NCBI GenBank assembly: GCA_002083525.1
Contig: LWDM01000070.1
Coordinates: 1 to 64,000 of the forward strand
Source of the DNA: Proteobacteria bacterium SG_bin9
Lineage (GTDB): Bacteria; Pseudomonadota; Alphaproteobacteria; Rhizobiales; Xanthobacteraceae
Length of the DNA: 64,000 nt
Direction: 5' to 3'
Shown: positions 1 through 14,204 of the stretch, in pieces
How the letters are laid out: each line of letters begins with the position of its first letter
How positions within the stretch are numbered: the stretch's first letter is position 1
Notes under the pieces: generated by a model
Databases searched by the model: none
Told to the model about the DNA's origin: nothing
Seen by the model: the letters and a program-made list of their open reading frames with translations, nothing else
Program-made: the position numbers and the translations under genes

Positions 1-234
1 GACGTAGGCGCGGCCGTCGAAGCGCGGGCGGCCGATGCCGGTGAAGCCGCGGTCGCTCAGGCGCCAGGCGACCGCGCGCGGGGGCAGGATCTCGTCCTCG
101 AAGACGTACTGGGCCTGAGCCGAGAGAGCCGATCCGGCCAGCAGGGCGCACGCGGCCGCGGCCGCGCGCAGGCCTGCTCCGAGCCGGCGACGGGTGGAAC
201 GACGGCCTGTACCGCTTCGCGGACTCGTCTGCAT
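1..234 (-). CDS. Secreted hypothetical protein, truncated by the window edge
   Basis: This reading frame opens with ATG at 234 and runs off the left edge, giving 78 N-terminal residues. It begins with an Arg-rich n-region, then an Ala/Leu-rich hydrophobic stretch ending in AQA (about residues 20-42), which looks like a signal peptide. After that comes YVFEDEILPPRAVAWRL and a Gly/Arg-rich stretch. I associate this pattern with a conserved secreted protein of unknown function in Methylobacterium-like bacteria, but I cannot name a family. GC is very high and matches the first 4 kb rather than the rest of the window. Confidence 0.6.
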   Translation of the reverse strand, partial: MQTSPRSGTGRRSTRRRLGAGLRAAAAACALLAGSALSAQAQYVFEDEILPPRAVAWRLSDRGFTGIGRPRFDGRAYV

Positions 235-808
235 GCGCGTCTCGATCTGTCTCACGCTCTGCCGGGCCGGCGGGTCGCTTCGACCGGCACGGCCCCGGAC
301 CGTTGGATCGGGTCCGGGGCCCGTACGCGCAGGGTCGTTGCCCCGCATGCCGCTTGTGCTCGGCAAGGTTTCGTTAACCAGCAGATTCGGGCGAGAATGC
401 GGGGCGCGCGATCCGGCCACGCGCCAGCCTCTGCCGGGCCGCTGCGATCCGGCGCGCAGTTGGGCAGGCCCGCGCCTGCGGCAAGGGGGCGTGCGTGACA
501 AAGCGCACCCCTCTTGCTGGAACGATTGGAATCTGTCAGTTTGCGGTTTTAGGACAGTACGGCTGTCCCATTTGTCGGCGGGCGCCCCCGGTGCCCATGT
601 CTTGGGCAGAGGTGTCGGTCACGTGCGCGTCGCGACGTCGAAACACATCCGCAAGCCGATCGCCGCTCCGGCGATTCGGGCCCACGCCGGCTGAAGACGG
701 GCTGGTGGCGAGCCCGCGGGTCGGCGGGCGCTTCCCCAGGGAAGAACCGGTCTAACCCGACGAGACGGATTGACAGGCCCGGCATCGATTGATGTTCGGG
801 CATGAAAC
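235..808. other. Intergenic region upstream of gltB
   Basis: No credible gene was found in these 574 bases. Open frames here are short, overlap one another and lack convincing ribosome sites. The region separates two divergent genes, so it should hold both promoters. TTGACA at 770-775 is a possible -35 element for gltB, but no good -10 follows at the right distance. Composition is GC-rich, like the truncated gene to its left. Confidence 0.4.
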
Positions 809-868
809 ATGCTGGCCTCCGGGCGGATCGCCTGGACAGTCGGATCGAACGGGATGGAAGATCAGGGC

Positions 869-5574
<4,706 letters not shown>

Positions 5575-5578
<4 letters not shown>

Positions 5579-6162
5579 GGACAGGTCAGATACTGGTGAC
5601 GGCGATCGTCGCCGTCATCCCGGCCTACCTGCTCGGCAGCGACTTCTTCTTCCGTTCGCAGGTCGCCACGAGTTCAGCCCGCACCGAGGCATCGGACCGC
5701 GTGCTGGCCCTTGCCAGCGCCGGGTTCATGCGCGAGCGGCGATCGCTGTCGCTGGTCTGCTCGGCGAAGGGCGAAGCGAAACTGGTCTTGAAGGCGAAGA
5801 TTCCCGAAAAGGGCTTCCTCAAGATCGGCGAGACGGCGCCGGAGACAGTAGCGTTCCGCGCCGGCGGCGAGACGATTGCGAGCGTCGAGGCGCAGGGGAC
5901 GGTGGTCGCCAATGGCTTCGTCGAGACGGTGGCGACGCCGGTGCTCACCGCCGCCCAGCTGACCCAGGTCGGCCGCGGCGTGGCCAAGGCGGCGGAGGTT
6001 CAGGTCACGGCCATCGGGCGCGGCCTGACGCTTGGTCTCGATGCAGCGGCGCGCGAGACGGAGGAGTTCATCGCCGGGTGCGGCAGCGGTGCAGCACCCG
6101 GGAAACAAACGAGCCGTGCGGACGGATTTTTGCCGGAGACCGTCCACGCAGGCATGATATGA
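5575..6162 (+). CDS. Membrane-anchored hypothetical protein between gltB and gltD
   Basis: The 195-residue protein starts with GTG at 5575, in a GTGA overlap with the gltB stop, so translation is probably coupled. A single hydrophobic segment lies at about residues 5-22 (VTAIVAVIPAYLLGSDFFF), followed by an extracytoplasmic domain without motifs I recognise. The spacing of RRSLSLVCSAKGEAKLVLKAKIPEKGF suggests beta structure. GltB and GltD are cytoplasmic, so an exported protein between them is unexpected. It may simply share the promoter. Codon use matches the downstream genes. Function unknown. Confidence 0.8.
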
Positions 6163-6217
6163 GAACCATTCCAAACCGCGCGTGGCGGGGCGGATTAAGC
6201 GTTGAAGAGACGGGGCT

Positions 6218-7669
6218 ATGGGTAAGGTAACAGGCTTTCTCGAGATCGACCGTAGCGACCGCGTGTATGCGCCGGTGGCCGATCGCATCAAGGACTACAA
6301 GGAATTTGTGGTTCCGCTGAGCGAGAAAGACCTGCGCGATCAGGCCGCGCGCTGCATGAACTGCGGCATCCCGTATTGCCACGGCACCGGCTCGCTGCAG
6401 CCCGGCACGCCCGGCTGCCCGGTCAACAACCAGATCCCGGACTGGAACGACCTCGTCTACACCGGCAATTGGGAAGAGGCCGCGCGCAACCTGCACTCGA
6501 CCAACAACTTCCCCGAATTCACCGGCCGCATCTGCCCGGCCCCGTGCGAAGCATCGTGCACGCTGAACATCGACGACAACCCGGTCACCATCAAGACGAT
6601 CGAATGCGCCATCGTCGACAAGGCTTGGGATTCCGGCTGGCTGAAGCCGGAAGTCGCCGCCGCCAAGACCGGCAAGAAGGTCGCCGTCATCGGCTCGGGC
6701 CCGGCAGGCATGGCGTGCGCGCAGCAGCTCGCCCGCGCCGGCCACGAGGTTCATGTCTACGAGAAGTTCGCCAAGGCCGGCGGCCTGCTTCGTTACGGCA
6801 TCCCCGACTTCAAGATGGAAAAGGGCATCATCGACCGCCGCGTGGCGCAGATGGAAGCCGAAGGCGTGACGTTCCACTACAACGCCCACGTCGGCGCAAA
6901 GGGCTCGGTCGATCCGCAAGCTTTGCTGAAGCAGTACGATGCGGTCGCGCTGACTGGCGGCGCGGAAGCGCCGCGCGACCTGCCGATCCCCGGCCGCGAA
7001 CTCGACGGCATCCACTACGCGATGGATTTCCTGCCGCAGCAGAACCGGCGCGTCTCCAACGAGCCGCTCGGCGGCGTGACGGAGATTCTGGCGACCGGCA
7101 AGAACGTCGTCGTCATCGGCGGCGGCGACACCGGTTCGGACTGCATCGGCACCTCGGTGCGCCATGGCGCCAAGTCGGTGACGCAGCTCGAGATCATGCC
7201 GGCCCCGCCGGAGAAGGAAAACAAGGCGCTGACCTGGCCGAACTGGCCGCTGAAGATGCGCACCTCGTCGTCGCATCAGGAAGGCGCCAAGCGCGAGTTC
7301 GCCGTGCTGACGCAGAAGTTCTCAGGCGCCGACGGCAAGGTGAAAAAGCTGCACGGCATTCAGGTCGATGCGAAGTTCCAGCCGGTGCCCGGCACCGAGT
7401 TCGAACTCGAAGCCGATCTCGTGTTGCTCGCCATGGGCTTCGTGCATCCGGTGCACGAGGGTCTGTTGAAGTCGCTCGGCGTCGACCTCGACCAGCGCGG
7501 CAACGTCCGCGCCAACCTCACCGACTATCAGACGTCGGTGCCGAAGGTGTTCTCGGCCGGAGACATGCGCCGCGGCCAGTCGCTCGTCGTCTGGGCGATC
7601 CGCGAGGGCCGCGTTTGCGCCCGCGCCATCGACCAGTACCTGATGGGTTCGAGCACCCTGCCGGGCTGA
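6218..7669 (+). CDS. gltD: Glutamate synthase small subunit (GltD)
   Basis: The FAD- and NADPH-binding beta subunit of glutamate synthase passes electrons from NADPH to GltB. It has 483 residues, normal length. The N-terminal Fe-S domain carries Cys46, Cys49, Cys54 and Cys67, then Cys105, Cys109 and Cys113 in CPAPCEASC. The FAD-binding GSGPAG motif is at about residues 158-163, and a second dinucleotide motif, VVVIGGGDTGSDC, lies further on for NADPH. A C-terminal GDMRRGQSLVVWAI segment closes the FAD site. It follows the 195-residue protein after 55 bp and forms the glt operon with gltB. Confidence 0.97.
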   Translation: MGKVTGFLEIDRSDRVYAPVADRIKDYKEFVVPLSEKDLRDQAARCMNCGIPYCHGTGSLQPGTPGCPVNNQIPDWNDLVYTGNWEEAARNLHSTNNFPEFTGRICPAPCEASCTLNIDDNPVTIKTIECAIVDKAWDSGWLKPEVAAAKTGKKVAVIGSGPAGMACAQQLARAGHEVHVYEKFAKAGGLLRYGIPDFKMEKGIIDRRVAQMEAEGVTFHYNAHVGAKGSVDPQALLKQYDAVALTGGAEAPRDLPIPGRELDGIHYAMDFLPQQNRRVSNEPLGGVTEILATGKNVVVIGGGDTGSDCIGTSVRHGAKSVTQLEIMPAPPEKENKALTWPNWPLKMRTSSSHQEGAKREFAVLTQKFSGADGKVKKLHGIQVDAKFQPVPGTEFELEADLVLLAMGFVHPVHEGLLKSLGVDLDQRGNVRANLTDYQTSVPKVFSAGDMRRGQSLVVWAIREGRVCARAIDQYLMGSSTLPG

Positions 7670-7808
7670 CGCCTCCCCACACAAAGAGAAGCGACCCGAA
7701 GCTTAACGCTCCGGGCCGCTGTGCGGTCCGCTCAGCCGACAGTCGCTTGCGCGACCGGGGGAGACGGCTGGCCGACCGGTGGCTCTCTCACTTGACTTAC
7801 GCTGACAC

Positions 7809-8378
7809 TTACTTCGTCGAAGGCGTCGCGCCTGCCGTCGACTGCGAATACTTGAACTGCGGCATCGCCTTCAGCTGTTCCTTCGTCGCGTTAAACACCG
7901 CGTGGTCCGGATACATGCGCGGCTCAGCCGTTGCCGGCGTGGTCGACGCGCCGACCGTCGAGGTGCCGGCGTTCGGACGCGGATTCATGGCGTTACCCGA
8001 CGGGCTTGCCGGCGTATCCGCCGCTGCCGACTTCCGTACGATCGGCTCGTTCACGAATTTCAGCTGATCGAACTTCACCGCGACCTCAGACTGGCCGAGG
8101 CCCAGAAAGCCGCCGACGCCGATCACAACGGTGTCGATCTTGCCGTTCGAGTCGAAAATCAGCTCGCTGATGTCGCCGATCTTCTCGTCATTGTTGTTGT
8201 ACACGTCGACGCCGATCATCTTCGACGTCCGCCACTGGCCGGGCTGCGGCGCCGTGATCGAAGCGCCCGATGCGGCAGGCGCCGGGCTCGCTGACGGCGA
8301 GGCCTTATCCTGAGCAAGTGCGGGCGTGACGACGAGCGCGAGCACGAGTGCCGTTGAAGCAAGGAACGTCTTGGTCAT
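7809..8378 (-). CDS. Secreted PRC-barrel domain protein
   Basis: The 189-residue protein starts at ATG 8378, with a strong GGAGGATC ribosome site just upstream; a longer frame to 8501 lacks one. It has a typical signal peptide (MTKTFLASTALVLALVVTPALAQ), then an Ala/Ser/Pro-rich linker and a PRC-barrel domain at about residues 50-110 (MIGVDVYNNNDEKIGDISELIFD). The C-terminal third is low-complexity Ala/Thr/Pro ending in a short conserved tail. Proteins like this are common in Rhizobiales and are usually annotated only by the PRC-barrel domain. A periplasmic location is inferred; its role is unknown. Confidence 0.88.
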   Translation of the reverse strand: MTKTFLASTALVLALVVTPALAQDKASPSASPAPAASGASITAPQPGQWRTSKMIGVDVYNNNDEKIGDISELIFDSNGKIDTVVIGVGGFLGLGQSEVAVKFDQLKFVNEPIVRKSAAADTPASPSGNAMNPRPNAGTSTVGASTTPATAEPRMYPDHAVFNATKEQLKAMPQFKYSQSTAGATPSTK

Positions 8379-8567
8379 GGGTGATCCTCCATCAATGAAT
8401 TCGATGTGGGACCAACACGGGAACAGCGACTGGTGTTCCGTGGAACTCGAAGAGAATGTTCGAATAAAGATTCGATGACACGCTCGCGTCATCACTTTCA
8501 CAGTGTCGTCGCAAACATTGATGGATAGGTCGCAACTACTGACTCAAGTTGCGTTCAGTTGTGAACG

Positions 8568-9455
8568 TTACTCCGCCGCCTGCTGCGCAACGGTCGGCGC
8601 ATCGCCGGCGATCGTTGCACGGCGCATGTCGCGCGGCTGGCTCTCATCGTAGCGGCGTACGCGATGCATGGTCTGACGATTGTCCCACATCACGAGATCA
8701 TGCAGTTTCCACTTGTGCACGTAGACGTACTTCGCCTGCGTCGCATGTTCGTTGAGATCGCGCAGCAGCACGCGGGCATCGGGAACCGTCATGCCGACGA
8801 TGCCGCCCGCATGCGACGACAGATACAACGACGTGCGGTTCGTCACCGGATGCCGGCGCACGAGGCTCTGCAGCACCGGCTTGAACATCGCCTTTTCTTC
8901 CTCGGAGTAATCGAGGAAGCCGAGCGCGCCGCGCGAATACATCAGCGAGTGCTCGCAGACCATGTCCCTGATCTCGTCCTTCAACTCATCGTCGAGATCG
9001 TCGTACGCCGCGCGCATGTCGGCGAATTCGGTATTGCCGCCCTTGGTGTTCAGCGTCCGCGCCGACAGCATCGAATATTTCGCGGGGATGGGTCGGAACG
9101 AACTGTCGGAATGCCAGAGGCAATTGCCGAGGCCGAACAGGCGCTGCCGATCGTCCAGCGCGCGCGGCGCGCCGTCCTTGTCGAGGTTGGAAACATCCGC
9201 GAGGCCGGTCTTGAGCCGATAGTCTTCCGGCTTCGTCACGCTCGCGCCTTTCGGCACCTCGGGCGTTCCGAAGTTCTTCGCGAAATCCATCTGCTGTTCG
9301 TCGTTGAACGGCTGATCGTGGAAAACCAGCACCGCGTAACGATCCATCCCTGCTTCGATCGCCGCGACATCCTCGCGCGCGAGCGGCTTGGTGAGATCGA
9401 CGCCGGAGACTTCGCCGGCAATGACGGGATGCAGCGGACGGATCGCGATAGCCAT
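8568..9455 (-). CDS. TfdA/TauD-family 2-oxoglutarate-dependent dioxygenase
   Basis: The 295-residue Fe(II)/2-oxoglutarate dioxygenase has the HxD pair in NCLWHSDSSF (His115, Asp117), a distal His264 in TMHRVRRYD and a 2-oxoglutarate-binding Arg at 275 or 278. Several segments (LWHSDSSF, YSMLSA, GGNTEFADMRAAYD, DLVMWDNR) closely resemble 2,4-D dioxygenase TfdA from memory, more than TauD. TfdA-like proteins in Bradyrhizobium relatives act on phenoxyalkanoates or unknown native substrates. AGGGAG precedes ATG 9455. No other degradation genes are adjacent, so the substrate cannot be assigned. Confidence 0.88.
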   Translation of the reverse strand: MAIAIRPLHPVIAGEVSGVDLTKPLAREDVAAIEAGMDRYAVLVFHDQPFNDEQQMDFAKNFGTPEVPKGASVTKPEDYRLKTGLADVSNLDKDGAPRALDDRQRLFGLGNCLWHSDSSFRPIPAKYSMLSARTLNTKGGNTEFADMRAAYDDLDDELKDEIRDMVCEHSLMYSRGALGFLDYSEEEKAMFKPVLQSLVRRHPVTNRTSLYLSSHAGGIVGMTVPDARVLLRDLNEHATQAKYVYVHKWKLHDLVMWDNRQTMHRVRRYDESQPRDMRRATIAGDAPTVAQQAAE

Positions 9456-9586
9456 GGCGTTTCTCCCTTTCGTGCGCTTTCAGCGCATCGTGATTGGAGA
9501 AAAGTCTGCCACGCGGCAACGCCAAGTCAGCGCGCAGCGCACGCGCGCCGCCTTAGCAAGAAACGCATTCGTATCGTCTGACGGAA

Positions 9587-11338
9587 TTAGCGGAAGAAGC
9601 CGCCCGGTGCCGATGCCGACGGACCGACCGGGCCCGGCGGGCGTGGCGCGTTCGGATTGAAGAAACGCGGACGCTGCGGTTGCACCTGCGGCTGCGGCGC
9701 AGGCTGCGTGAACCCGAAGAAGCCGCCGGTCGGTTGCGGTTGCGTCTGCTGAATGCGCGGACGGCGCGGCTTCGGCGGCGTTGCGCCGGGAGCATTCGGA
9801 TCCGTCGATGCGACTGCTGCTCCGGACAAAGGCGGTGCCGCAGGCTTCACGGCGACCGGCGTCGGCGGCGTTGCACCCGGCTCGAGACGGCCGATCTCGC
9901 GGCGCGGCCACGAGGCATCGTCGGCGCGGCCGGCAATCGAGGCAATCGCCTCGCCCTTCACCAGCGTGCGTGCAGCCAGCGCGTCAATCGCGGCGGGACG
10001 CGTGCCCGTTCCGCCCAGCAACTCGTCGCTGCGAATGGAAGACGCGACCAGCGGCAACACGGGTCCGGCGAGCGGGCGCGGCGTCGGACCAGCCGGCACA
10101 TCGGGACGCGCGTTCGGATCGGGCGTTCCCGGATCGACCGGCAGCGCAATCGGCGTGCGCGATGCCAGCACGCGGCGGATTTCGCGGTCGGTGTAGTGCG
10201 CGAGCTTGCGCGCGCCGGGCTTGGTGAAGAACACGCCGTCGGGCGTACGCAGGCGGCGGATCTGACCTTCGAAGTCCGGGCCTTGCTGCATGAAGCGGCC
10301 GGACTCATCGACGAAGCCATCCCACACGTCGACATAGGTGATGCCGGCGCGGCCGGCGGCATCGCGATAGAGCGAGGTCAGAAACAGCATGTCGGACGTG
10401 CCCTTCGGGCCGCGCAGCGCCGGCAATCCGACCCACAGCACCGGCACGCCCTTCGACTTCACCGCCGCGATCATCTCATCGATCTTCTTCGAATAAAGCT
10501 CGACCCAGCGATCCTCGCGAAACTCGTGCAGCGCACCGGCGCGGCCGCGCTCGGGCGCCGCGATCTGCGGCTGCTCGTCGTCGGCATCGGCTTCCGCATC
10601 CGGCTTGTCGTCGGGCTTCGCCGCAATCGCGGTTTCGCCGGGTGCGCCGTCCGGCTTGGTTTCAGGCTTCGCGTCGGCGGCCTTCGGCTCGCCCGGCTTG
10701 GCGTCGGCAGGCTTGGCATCGCCGGGCTTGGCCTTTGCATCTTTCTTCGCCGGATCGTCCTTCTTCTTCTCGACGATCGTCTCGCGGATCGCGGCGCGGT
10801 CGTGCAGACCCAGCATCACGACGATCGCGTCCGGCTTTTCCTTGGCGAGAATGCCCTTGGCCGCGGCGGCCCAGTCGACCGGATCGCCCTTCGGCTGATA
10901 ACGGATCAGGCCCGACACCGTCTTGTGCCGGCGGATCACGCCGAGATCGTTGTTTTCCGAGAACGCGTCTTCGAGACCGTAAGCCAGCCAGTCAGCCATC
11001 GCATCGCCGAGCACGAGCACGGTGCGCTCCGGCGGAAATTCCTGTTTCGCCGGCGCGGGTGCACGCGAATAGTCGACCGGACGCGGCGCCGCCTTCGGCT
11101 GCTGCGACTCGAACGGCGCGAAGAAGCCGCCGAAGCCGCCCGGCTGTTGCTGCTGCGGGACCTGACGCTGCGGGCGCGGCGGCTGGTTCGGGAAGCCGAA
11201 CCCGAAGAACTGCGCCGATGCCGGCGCGAGAATGCCGAACACCATGCCCATCGCGAGCACGAGCAGCGTCGTCCGGCTCATCCCCTTCACGGGAGAGGGC
11301 GGCGCCTTGCGCGGGAGCTTGTCCTTGCGGTTCAGCAT
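9587..11338 (-). CDS. DUF459 (SGNH-hydrolase-like) secreted protein
   Basis: The 583-residue protein has an N-terminal membrane or signal segment (about residues 22-43) and a Gln/Pro/Phe-rich linker. The SGNH-like domain opens with VLVLGDAMADWLAYGLEDAF at about residue 107, where the usual GDS block reads GDA. VVMLGLHDR corresponds to the block III region, and a late His in ARKLAHYTDREI may complete the active site. Inserted Asp/Lys/Pro/Ala-rich runs (about residues 195-260) and the Pro-rich C-terminus look disordered. DUF459 proteins are typical of Rhizobiales and probably act in the periplasm on envelope esters. The missing nucleophilic Ser in block I is a caution against assuming esterase activity. 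Confidence 0.85.
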   Translation of the reverse strand: MLNRKDKLPRKAPPSPVKGMSRTTLLVLAMGMVFGILAPASAQFFGFGFPNQPPRPQRQVPQQQQPGGFGGFFAPFESQQPKAAPRPVDYSRAPAPAKQEFPPERTVLVLGDAMADWLAYGLEDAFSENNDLGVIRRHKTVSGLIRYQPKGDPVDWAAAAKGILAKEKPDAIVVMLGLHDRAAIRETIVEKKKDDPAKKDAKAKPGDAKPADAKPGEPKAADAKPETKPDGAPGETAIAAKPDDKPDAEADADDEQPQIAAPERGRAGALHEFREDRWVELYSKKIDEMIAAVKSKGVPVLWVGLPALRGPKGTSDMLFLTSLYRDAAGRAGITYVDVWDGFVDESGRFMQQGPDFEGQIRRLRTPDGVFFTKPGARKLAHYTDREIRRVLASRTPIALPVDPGTPDPNARPDVPAGPTPRPLAGPVLPLVASSIRSDELLGGTGTRPAAIDALAARTLVKGEAIASIAGRADDASWPRREIGRLEPGATPPTPVAVKPAAPPLSGAAVASTDPNAPGATPPKPRRPRIQQTQPQPTGGFFGFTQPAPQPQVQPQRPRFFNPNAPRPPGPVGPSASAPGGFFR

Positions 11339-11468
11339 GCGATGTCAGGTCAAAATGGGGCCGCGCTGACCATAGCAGAAATTCGAGCGGATTCGCGGCA
11401 ATTCGCGCCCATAAACGCGTACGGACGCGCGCCGTCAAGAGCGGGAAAAGGAAAGTGACCTGAAAGGG

Positions 11469-12896
11469 TTACCGGCCGCTGCGCAGCCGCGCCAGCACGC
11501 TCGACGAGGCAAAGCCGTCGGCGGGCGCGCCGACCGACGCCTGGAAGCTGCGCAGCGCCTTCTGGGTTTCCCCGCTGAGCGAGCCATCCGGCTCGCCGCG
11601 ATAGAAGCCGCGGGTCGCCAGCAGCTGCTGCAGCTCAAGCCGCTCGGCGCGGGTCAGCACCTTCTCGTCACGCGGCCAGGCCTGCACGAACGGCTGGCCA
11701 CCGCGCAGCCGGTCGGCGAAATGTCCGATCGCCAGCGCATATGCTTCCGACGGGTTGTAGCGCATGATCGCCCTGAAATTCAGCAGCATCAGGAAGCCCG
11801 GGCCGCCCGCGCCGCCCGGCGCGATCAGGTAGGCCTGATCGACCGTGCGCGGAAAATCTTTGCCGCCCGCACGCTTGATGCCGAGCGACTGCCACTGCGC
11901 CACCGTCATCATGCGGCGATCCGCATAAAGGTAGTTGAACTTCGGCGGGATCACGACCTCATAGCCCCAGGTCTGACCGGTTTGCCAGCTCGACTTTTTG
12001 AACTTGTTCGAGGTCGACGCGATGATGTCCGGCACCGACTCGACGATGTTGCGGCGGCCGTCGCCGTCGAAATCGACCGCGTCGCGCTTGAACGCGGTGG
12101 GCATGAACTGCGTCGCGCCGAATGCACCGGCCCACGAGCCTTTCAGCAGTTCGGGCTTCACGTCGCCGCGATTGAGAATTTCCAGCGTCGCAAGGAATTC
12201 GTCCTTGAAGTACTTCTGCCGCCGCCCGATGCAGGCGAGCGTCGCGGTCGAGCGCACCACCGGACGATCGCCGGCCTGCGTCGAATAGTTCGATTCGATG
12301 CCCCAGATCGCCGCGATGATGTAGCGATCGACGCCGTAGGCCTTTTCCGCCTGTTCGAAGATCGCCGCATGCTTGGTCAGCATCTCGCGGCCGCGCGCGA
12401 GCCGCGCATCGGTGACGAGAATGTCGAGATAATCCCACACCGCCTTGGTGAATTCCGGCTGCGCGTCGACGAGGTCCATGATGCGCAGGTCCGGCGTCAG
12501 GCCGGCGGTGAAGCGGCGGAAGTTTTCAGACGGAATGCCGCGGCGCGCGGCGTCGCCTTCGAAGCCGGCAACGCAGGTCGAGAAGTTCGCGGCCGACTGA
12601 CGGATCGCGCTCGCGGTCATCAGCGGATGACCGGACTGGCCGTCCTCACCGCTCCACTCCTTCGGCGCGCTGCCGCCGGATGGCGCGGGCGCCACTTGAG
12701 CAGGCTGCGACGGCGCGAACTGCTGCGGCTGTGCCGTCTGTGTCCGGTTGACCGAGCCGGTGAAGAGATCCTGGATCGCGGAGAACGGGTTGTTCTGCGC
12801 ATGGCCGGTCGCGGGCGCCAAGCAGACACCGAGGCCCGCCGCCGCAACAACCAATCCATTGCGCCAAACGCGCGCTGCCGTCGAAACCCGCATCAT
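11469..12896 (-). CDS. Lytic murein transglycosylase, MltB family, with peptidoglycan-binding domain
   Basis: The 475-residue enzyme would cleave the MurNAc-GlcNAc bond of peptidoglycan with formation of 1,6-anhydro ends. A signal sequence (about residues 12-33) precedes a low-complexity linker. The SLT_2/MltB domain holds the catalytic Glu201 in AAIWGIESNYST, followed by GAFGATQFMPTAF and VDFDGDGRRNI, both typical of the family. A peptidoglycan-binding type 1 domain occupies about residues 413-475. Two adjacent ATGs (12896, 12893) are available. It lies downstream of and divergent from galU. Confidence 0.95.
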   Translation of the reverse strand: MMRVSTAARVWRNGLVVAAAGLGVCLAPATGHAQNNPFSAIQDLFTGSVNRTQTAQPQQFAPSQPAQVAPAPSGGSAPKEWSGEDGQSGHPLMTASAIRQSAANFSTCVAGFEGDAARRGIPSENFRRFTAGLTPDLRIMDLVDAQPEFTKAVWDYLDILVTDARLARGREMLTKHAAIFEQAEKAYGVDRYIIAAIWGIESNYSTQAGDRPVVRSTATLACIGRRQKYFKDEFLATLEILNRGDVKPELLKGSWAGAFGATQFMPTAFKRDAVDFDGDGRRNIVESVPDIIASTSNKFKKSSWQTGQTWGYEVVIPPKFNYLYADRRMMTVAQWQSLGIKRAGGKDFPRTVDQAYLIAPGGAGGPGFLMLLNFRAIMRYNPSEAYALAIGHFADRLRGGQPFVQAWPRDEKVLTRAERLELQQLLATRGFYRGEPDGSLSGETQKALRSFQASVGAPADGFASSSVLARLRSGR

Positions 12897-13142
12897 GAAA
12901 TCCGCCCAGTCCGGATGGTGATAATGTATCAGGCCCGCCTGTGGTTTCCACGGGCTTAACGATCAGCGAATTCCCCTCGGAAATGTGCAGCTTTGCCGCA
13001 GGCGAGCCGGTATCCTGCTCAGGTTCCGTTCATCCGCTGCTCGCTAGAGCAGACATGTAAAACCTGCTACCCAGCCACCGTTTTGCCTCTTGCGCGTGGC
13101 CAATCAGAAGAAACGTCCCTCCTTCCAGCCTCACGAGACATC

Positions 13143-14015
13143 ATGAAAATCCGCAAAGCCGTGTTTCCCGTCGCCGGTCTCGGCACCCGTTTCCTGCCCG
13201 CCACCAAGGCGATGCCGAAGGAAATGCTCACCGTGGTCGATCGCCCGCTGATCCAGCACGTGGTCGACGAGGCGCTGGAAGCCGGCATCGAGCATCTCGT
13301 GTTTGTCACCGGCCGCAACAAGGGCGTGATCGAGGATCACTTCGACCGCCCTTATGAGCTGGAAGACACGCTGAAGGAGCGCAACAAGATCAAGGAAATG
13401 GACATCCTCGAGCGCGACCAGCCGCAGGCGGGCGCGACCTCGTTCACGCGCCAGCAGGCGCCGCTCGGTCTCGGCCATGCGGTGTGGTGCGCGCGCGACA
13501 TTATCGGCGACGAGCCGTTCGCAGTGCTGCTGCCGGACGTGCTGGTGAAGCACAAGCCGAGCGGCCTGAAGCAGATGATCGACGCGGCGAACGCCGCCGG
13601 CGTCACCAAGGCCAATCTCATCGCGGTGGAAGAAGTGCCGATGGAAGTCGTGCACATGTACGGCGTCGTCGGCGTCGGCAAACCGAAGGGCGAGATGTTC
13701 GAGATCGATGCCATGGTCGAGAAGCCGAAGCGCGAGGCCGCGCCGTCGAATCTCTCGATCACCGGCCGCTACATCCTGCAGCCTGATATTTTCAAGATTC
13801 TCGAAACGCAGGAGCGCGGCGCCGGCGGCGAAATCCAGCTCACCGACGGCATGCGTGCGCTGGCCGGCAAGCAGCCGTTCTACGGCTTCAAGTTCAAGGG
13901 CAAGAGCTACGACTGCGGCTCGAAGTCGGGCTTCCTCGCCGCCAACATCGCGTACGCGATGGATCGCGAGGACCTGCGCGGCGAACTGCTCGCGGAAATG
14001 AAGAAGTATGTTTGA
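13143..14015 (+). CDS. galU: UTP--glucose-1-phosphate uridylyltransferase (GalU)
   Basis: Makes UDP-glucose from UTP and glucose 1-phosphate for polysaccharide and envelope synthesis. It has 290 residues, the usual length. The nucleotidyltransferase signature VFPVAGLGTRFLPATKAMPKEML is at the N-terminus, with the sugar-binding segments VVDRPLIQHVVDEA and GGEIQLTDGMRAL further on. I start at ATG 13143 because MKIRKAVFPVAG is where the family begins; the open frame continues upstream to 12993 without similarity. A palindromic repeat element begins 30 bp after the stop. Confidence 0.97.
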   Translation: MKIRKAVFPVAGLGTRFLPATKAMPKEMLTVVDRPLIQHVVDEALEAGIEHLVFVTGRNKGVIEDHFDRPYELEDTLKERNKIKEMDILERDQPQAGATSFTRQQAPLGLGHAVWCARDIIGDEPFAVLLPDVLVKHKPSGLKQMIDAANAAGVTKANLIAVEEVPMEVVHMYGVVGVGKPKGEMFEIDAMVEKPKREAAPSNLSITGRYILQPDIFKILETQERGAGGEIQLTDGMRALAGKQPFYGFKFKGKSYDCGSKSGFLAANIAYAMDREDLRGELLAEMKKYV

Positions 14016-14045
14016 GGCGCCACGCCCAGCGCAGCTCCACCTACC

Positions 14046-14203
14046 CGTCATTCCGGGGCGCACCACTTGGTGCGAGCCCGGAATCCATACGCCTCAGCAG
14101 AGGCGAGACGGATGGCAGAAAAGACGGTAACTCGCTCAGCAACTCCCAACACTCACAGGGGATATGGATTCCGGGCTCGTGCTCCGCACGCCCCGGAATG
14201 ACG
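14046..14203. repeat. Palindromic dispersed repeat element, copy 1
   Basis: A 158-bp element bounded by perfect 15-bp inverted repeats (CGTCATTCCGGGGCG at 14046-14060 and its complement at 14189-14203). A second inverted pair lies inside (GAGCCCGGAATCCATA at 14074-14089 and its complement at 14163-14178). The whole can fold into a long stem-loop. A related copy starts at 14475. Similar sequences are widespread in Bradyrhizobium-like genomes. It holds no ORF of its own. Confidence 0.85.
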
Positions 14204-14204
14204 G

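Noticed and set aside
194..755. Short plus-strand frames of 166 and 86 residues before gltB
   Set aside because: They overlap each other, lack ribosome sites and resemble no protein family; the first overlaps the start of the real minus-strand gene.
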